DNA from: Fratercula arctica
Taxonomy: Eukaryota; Chordata; Aves; Charadriiformes; Alcidae
Direction: 5' to 3'
Length of the DNA: 64,000 bases
Assembly: GCA_947846985.1 (NCBI GenBank)
Contig: CANTUZ010000001.1
Coordinates: 108,579,757 to 108,643,756, forward strand
Translations under genes and position numbers: made by a program
In this document: piece after piece, positions 63,401 through 64,000 of the stretch
Layout: every line of letters starts with the position of its first letter
How positions within the stretch are numbered: the first letter of the stretch is position 1
The notes under the pieces: generated by a model
Told to the model about the DNA's origin: nothing
The model's database searches: none
The model's input: the letters and a program-made list of their open reading frames with translations, nothing else

Positions 63401-64000
63401 GCTCCACATTTGGTAGTAAATTGCATGAAATATTTCCAGAGTTCTCACATCAAATTAAAAAAAGTGACAGCTGAACAGGTAGCTTGCATATGGCTCTCGT
63501 GAGGTCTCTTCATCACAGTGCTGAACTTACACTTGAATAAAGAAATGCCTAGAGGGACAGTAATGCCCCCTATAGAAAAGTAACATATACAGGAAAATTT
63601 GCGTGATGTGTGCAGCGCACGCCAAATGTGGGGAGAAAAACAGAGGTTTCACGAGTGCCTGAGTGATCTGTGAGTGTAAGGGGAGCTGAGAGGCCCCAGC
63701 AGGAATGGGCTCACAGGGAAATGCCAGTCAGCCACAGAGCAGCTTCTGTTGTGAGTTTAAGTCTCAGTGGCATAATTTGCTTGTATATCCCCGAGGATCA
63801 AATTTGACTGACGACTTATGGAGGTTTCCTTGAGATCATTGACAGGTATTTTTAATTAGAGGCAAAGATGCTGTGGAAACTGAGTGAGGAGCTGCGACTC
63901 TCTTTGTGTCAGTAGAATTCCTCTCTTTATACCATCTGCATTGCACAAAGGGACTGCGAGAAGAATTGCAGTAGGGCAAAGCCCTGGCTGCGCTGGAAGT
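57472..64000. other. Unique non-coding DNA
   Basis: No gene, RNA gene or transposon recognised. Open frames up to 110 codons (minus strand 58787-58455) carry no family motif. A 9-bp inverted repeat (TTTTATAGT / ACTATAAAA, 4-nt spacer) lies at 59823-59844. The right edge, 63,600-64,000, is slightly richer in G and C but shows no exon I could defend. Confidence 0.6.

Noticed and set aside
1..64000. CRISPR arrays, operons, phage or bacterial genes, tRNA and rRNA genes
   Set aside because: No regularly spaced repeats, no dense gene packing and no tRNA or rRNA signatures were seen. The CR1 elements mark the DNA as sauropsid nuclear genome.

Overview
This window reads as AT-rich nuclear DNA from a bird, or a close sauropsid relative, lying in a gene desert or a very long intron. 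The evidence is four CR1 (chicken repeat 1) LINE copies, three of them with the 3' tail built on the octamer ATTCTATG. CpG is scarce, simple repeats and homopolymer runs are common, and there is no densely packed gene array. I found no protein-coding gene that I can name. I saw no tRNA, rRNA or snRNA, and no bacterial, viral or CRISPR structure. The species and host locus cannot be fixed from the sequence alone.

Layout. 1-19.3 kb is unique non-coding DNA with homopolymer tracts, a GATA/GACA microsatellite, a perfect 13-bp hairpin (2.83 kb) and one weak terminal-exon candidate (10.16 kb). 19.33-19.95 kb is a 5'-truncated plus-strand CR1. 25.65-27.25 kb is the longest and oldest-looking CR1, on the minus strand. 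It keeps the reverse transcriptase palm in one frame but carries four nonsense codons and a frameshift. 29.46-29.77 kb is a short island that looks coding-like on both strands. 34.41-34.68 kb and 46.60-47.18 kb are two more plus-strand CR1 copies. 50.41-50.49 kb is an AAACC pentanucleotide array. 52.19 kb is a poly-C block. Two small GC- and CpG-richer patches lie at 32.7 and 54.75 kb. The rest is unique sequence.

All recognisable coding material is dead CR1 ORF2. The CR1 copies lack the 5' UTR, ORF1 and endonuclease, so none can move on its own. Several splice-site-flanked segments (10.16, 29.57, 43.43, 49.15 and 57.33 kb) are recorded as exon candidates. Vertebrate DNA holds many such pseudo-exons by chance, so all are low confidence. 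I did not find a previously undescribed biological system. The items most worth a computational check are the coding-like island at 29.5-29.8 kb, the possible 21-nt microexon at 43.43 kb and the hairpin at 2.83 kb.
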